From assembly GCF_003014735.1 (NCBI RefSeq), contig NZ_PYAX01000022.1, positions 34,530 to 98,529 on the forward strand: 64,000 nt of DNA, read 5' to 3'. Below, piece after piece: positions 61,646 through 64,000 of this stretch. Below the pieces are notes generated by a model. That model was not told the DNA's origin and did no database searches. It saw only the letters and a list, made by a program, of their open reading frames with translations. Every line of letters starts with the position of its first letter. The stretch's first letter is position 1. The DNA comes from Saccharothrix carnea. Its GTDB lineage: Bacteria > Actinomycetota > Actinomycetes > Mycobacteriales > Pseudonocardiaceae. A program made the translations under genes and the position numbers.

Positions 61646-62719
61646 TTAACCAGGTGTTCTCACACTCTTGGTCGATTGCACAGGAAATACCAGCCGACCG
61701 CGCATGGCCCAGGACGCCGAACCGAACAGCCGGAGCATCGCGCGGACGGTTCCGCGCAGGTCATCGTGCCCGCCGAGGTAGTCGCGTTGGAGACTGTCGG
61801 ACAATTGGAAAAAGCCGTTGAAGAATTCCGGAACCTCGTCGGGCCGCAGCGCCAGCAACGCCTCCAGACCTCTCGACCGCAACACGCGCACCGCCCGTTC
61901 CGCCGCCGAACGCCTCACCCCACGCCCGTTCATGATCGCGTCCGCCACCACCGGCGCCCGCCGCAACGCCGCCGCCACGCTGTACCCCGTCGCCGGGTGC
62001 ACCCACCCCGCCGCCGCGCCGAACGCCCCGTCCCGCGGCCTCCCGTCCAACGGGATGCGCACCCGTTCCTCGGCCTCCGGCACCGCGATGCCGTGCACGG
62101 CCAGGCGCGCGTGCAACCGGAGCCGCAGCTCGCGCAACGGCAGACCCGGACGGCGGGCCAGCGACGTCTCCTCCAACAGCACCTCGTCCGCAGACACCGG
62201 GATCGCGTAGAGGAACGTCGGGTCGGACGTCGTCGCCGCCGGCGGCTTGCGCCAGTCCATGATCAGCGCCTCGTCCGCGCCGACGAACGGCCGCGCGCTC
62301 TCCGCAGGCACCACCACGCCGACCGCCGTCTGCGCCGCCCGACCACCCACGGCGCCGCTCGCGTCCACCACCCGCCCGGTCAACACCCGACCGTCCGCCA
62401 ACGTCACCGACGTGGCCGTGCGGCCGACCACCCGACCCGCGGCCACCCGCACCTCGTCCGGCAGCCGCCACAACCGCTCGTTGTCCAACACCGCGTAGGC
62501 CCGCGTGATCACGTGCTCCGCCGTCGTCACCGCACGGGCTTTCGACGTGCTGAAGGCCACCGGCGCGTCGGCAGGCAACTCGTCCACCCACGCCGCGTAG
62601 GTGGCCCGCCACCGACGCCCCGGGTTGGGGTCGACCACCGCGGTGCCCAGACCCCTCGCCGCGCACGCCCGCGCCAACGCCCGTCCCGCCGGCCCGCCAC
62701 CGACGACCACCACGTCCAC
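61646..62719 (-). CDS. Lycopene cyclase family FAD-dependent protein
   Basis: 357 residues. N-terminal dinucleotide-binding motif VVVVGGGPAGRALARACAARG is followed by DPNPGRRWRATYAAWVDELP, a lycopene beta/epsilon-cyclase signature. VDASG and GAAAGWVHPATGYSVAAALRRAP are also conserved. It should cyclise the ends of lycopene in carotenoid synthesis. No other carotenoid gene is in the window. The GTG start directly follows the stop of the MASE1 gene (TAA-GTG), so the two are coupled. Confidence 0.88.
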   Translation of the reverse strand: MDVVVVGGGPAGRALARACAARGLGTAVVDPNPGRRWRATYAAWVDELPADAPVAFSTSKARAVTTAEHVITRAYAVLDNERLWRLPDEVRVAAGRVVGRTATSVTLADGRVLTGRVVDASGAVGGRAAQTAVGVVVPAESARPFVGADEALIMDWRKPPAATTSDPTFLYAIPVSADEVLLEETSLARRPGLPLRELRLRLHARLAVHGIAVPEAEERVRIPLDGRPRDGAFGAAAGWVHPATGYSVAAALRRAPVVADAIMNGRGVRRSAAERAVRVLRSRGLEALLALRPDEVPEFFNGFFQLSDSLQRDYLGGHDDLRGTVRAMLRLFGSASWAMRGRLVFPVQSTKSVRTPG

Positions 62720-63724
62720 TTAGCGCTTCTCCGGCGGCTCGGGCGGCAGCAGGTTGCCCAGCACCAGCGGCTGGTACTGCGCCACCACGTCCGCGAGTTG
62801 CGTCACTGTGCGCTCGATCGCCTCCCGCGCCGCGTTGCGCTCCGCGATCACCGCCGACAACAGCAGCGCCGTCAACACCGCCGTGCCGTTGAACGCCTGC
62901 AACGTCACCATCCGCACCACCAGGTCCAGATCGGCGAACGGGCCCGTGCTGCGTGCCGCTCCCCGTGCCGCCAACGTCGTCGCGATCAACGCGCACGGCG
63001 CCGTGCCCAAGTGCTGGAACCGCAGTGCCGCCCAGATCAGGAACGGGAACACCAGGTACATCAGCCGCAGGTCGCTCGTGCTCGCCACGGCCATGACCAC
63101 CGCCGTGCTCACCGCCAACGCCACGGCCTCCACCCACCGGCGCAGCGGGTGGGCGCGCAGGCGCACCGAGCGGAACGCCAGGACGATCGGCACGAACACC
63201 AGCACGCCCAGCGCGTCACCGGTCCACCACACCATCCACGTCGACCAGAACAACGCGCCGTCGATGACACCGGTGACCAGCAACGTGCCTGAGCCGACCG
63301 TCGCGCTCACCGCCATGCCCACGAACCCGCCCAGCAGCACGAGCGCGAGCGCGTCACGCGTGCGGTCCATCTCCTGTCGGAAGCACACCCTCTTGAGCAA
63401 CAGGTAGGCCACCACCGGACCGAGGGTGTTGCCCGCCGTGATGAGGAACGTCGTACCGACCTCGGCGAGCGTGAAGTTGACCGCGAACGCGCCCAGCGCG
63501 ATGCCCGGCCACATCCCCAGCCCGCCCATCAGCAACGCCAGCACGGCGACGCCGGTCGGCGGCCACAACGGCGTCACCTGGTCGTTCACCAACGCTTGGA
63601 GGAGGCCGAGGCGAGCGCCCGCGTAGTAGCAAGCCGCGACCACGGCGACGTGAAGCGCGTACCGGCCGAGCCGAGGGGAGAGCTGCACGGGCACAGCATC
63701 CACCGTCCCAGGGGGACGCACCAC
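62720..63724 (-). CDS. Stand-alone MASE1 integral membrane protein
   Basis: 334 residues with eight or so TM helices. YYAGARLGLLQALVNDQVTPLWPPTGVAVLALL and WWTGDALGVLVFVPIVLA are MASE1 signatures. MASE1 is usually the sensor part of a histidine kinase or diguanylate cyclase; here no catalytic domain is fused, only a short helical C-terminus (AREAIERTVTQLADVVAQYQPLV). It may sense for a separate partner, possibly the EAL-CBS-GGDEF protein two genes downstream. Confidence 0.85.
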   Translation of the reverse strand: MVRPPGTVDAVPVQLSPRLGRYALHVAVVAACYYAGARLGLLQALVNDQVTPLWPPTGVAVLALLMGGLGMWPGIALGAFAVNFTLAEVGTTFLITAGNTLGPVVAYLLLKRVCFRQEMDRTRDALALVLLGGFVGMAVSATVGSGTLLVTGVIDGALFWSTWMVWWTGDALGVLVFVPIVLAFRSVRLRAHPLRRWVEAVALAVSTAVVMAVASTSDLRLMYLVFPFLIWAALRFQHLGTAPCALIATTLAARGAARSTGPFADLDLVVRMVTLQAFNGTAVLTALLLSAVIAERNAAREAIERTVTQLADVVAQYQPLVLGNLLPPEPPEKR

Positions 63725-64000
63725 GCCTAGCTGCGGAGATGGCGAAATCGACCCCCCGATTTGTCTCCGCGTGGGCCGCGGTGTAACTTTCTCTCTGCCA
63801 GCGCGGAACGGGCCGGAGAGAGACCGGAACGGAGCGCGGCGAACAAGCCCCGGGATCGAATCAGCAGCACAGTGTGCTGCCTCGGCTCCGGACGGTAGAA
63901 CAAAGTGAATGCGAAGCGAGTTCAGCGCGGAGCCGAGAAGCCGAAACCGGCCGATTTGACACCGCGAAAACGAGCGAGCTAAGCTTCAACCAGAACGAAA
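63725..64000. other. Gene-free end of the window with stable inverted repeats
   Basis: No coding frame is supported. GCAGCAC-AGT-GTGCTGC at 63864-63880 is a perfect seven-pair hairpin. CTCGGCTCCG at 63881-63890 pairs perfectly with CGGAGCCGAG at 63928-63937. The run from 63800 is purine-rich and becomes AT-richer at the end. It looks like a structured leader or RNA upstream of a gene beyond the window. I do not recognise a known riboswitch. Confidence 0.4.

Noticed and set aside
63800..64000. ydaO/c-di-AMP riboswitch at the window edge
   Set aside because: Such leaders occur before NlpC/P60 genes in actinobacteria, but the conserved blocks I would expect are not visible. I left it as an unassigned structured region.

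Overview
The window is high-GC actinobacterial chromosome with GTG starts, stop/start overlaps and core gene families typical of Actinobacteria. Gene content and order (uvrC-rapZ-yvcK-whiA, gap-pgk-tpi-secG, pgl-opcA-zwf-pgi-tal-tkt, ctaB, qor, ctaA-ABC, mptB, sufR-sufB-sufD-sufC-sufS-sufU-sufT) follow the block I know from Mycobacterium tuberculosis Rv1420-Rv1466. The interspersed genes (a conservon, a roughly 1200-residue patatin, orphan kinases) suggest a filamentous Pseudonocardiales organism such as Saccharothrix, Lentzea or Actinosynnema. The genus is inference. No IS element, phage gene, tRNA, rRNA or CRISPR array was found.

Layout. 1-3442: 3' end of uvrC, then the overlapping rapZ-yvcK-whiA operon. 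3446-5500: an acyltransferase-3/SGNH surface-modifying enzyme on the minus strand. 5611-5742: first array of a 22-bp repeat family. 6043-9769: lower glycolysis (gap, pgk, tpiA), secG and rbpA, closed by a strong terminator. 9851-13310: a Thr/Pro-rich surface protein divergent from a membrane protein and a transmembrane Ser/Thr kinase. 13887-16018: an orphan histidine kinase and a small membrane-anchored protein. 15999-24459: a minus-strand pentose-phosphate operon, tightly overlapping from pgi to pgl. 24715-25638: ctaB.

25639-28716 is the most accessory-looking stretch. It holds two large imperfect palindromes, a T-rich patch and a second, unrelated 22-bp tandem array. These lie next to a compact minus-strand three-gene cassette (two-TM protein, cupin, HD-domain protein) that I cannot assign to a known system. 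28938-35658 carries an FKBP lipoprotein, quinone oxidoreductase, DUF885 protein, ATP-grasp enzyme and a DUF485/SSS symporter pair. 35986-39555 is a conservon (cvnA-cvnB-cvnC) with no adjacent cvnD GTPase. 40273-45775 holds ctaA, an ABC exporter, a DUF998 protein and an in-frame DMT-transporter/glycosyltransferase fusion. 45913-49560 is the large patatin. 49798-58078 holds mptB divergent from the complete SUF Fe-S assembly operon, whose SufR operator-like site overlaps the sufR start. 58225-63724 has an Hrp1-like CBS protein, a GCS2 ligase, an EAL-CBS-GGDEF protein, a lycopene cyclase and a MASE1 protein.

How the genes work together. The core is central carbon metabolism (triose phosphates, and NADPH from the pentose phosphate pathway), haem A synthesis for cytochrome aa3 (ctaA, ctaB) and Fe-S assembly (suf). 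The main novelty candidate is the 22-bp repeat family at four intergenic loci. Every arm is a head-to-tail run of units carrying CAACGYTCAG or TACGTTCAG, ending in one final unit in which the variable part becomes GAATTC. Four of the six arms begin within about 30 bp of a stop codon in the sense direction, and two loci are arranged as very long hairpins.
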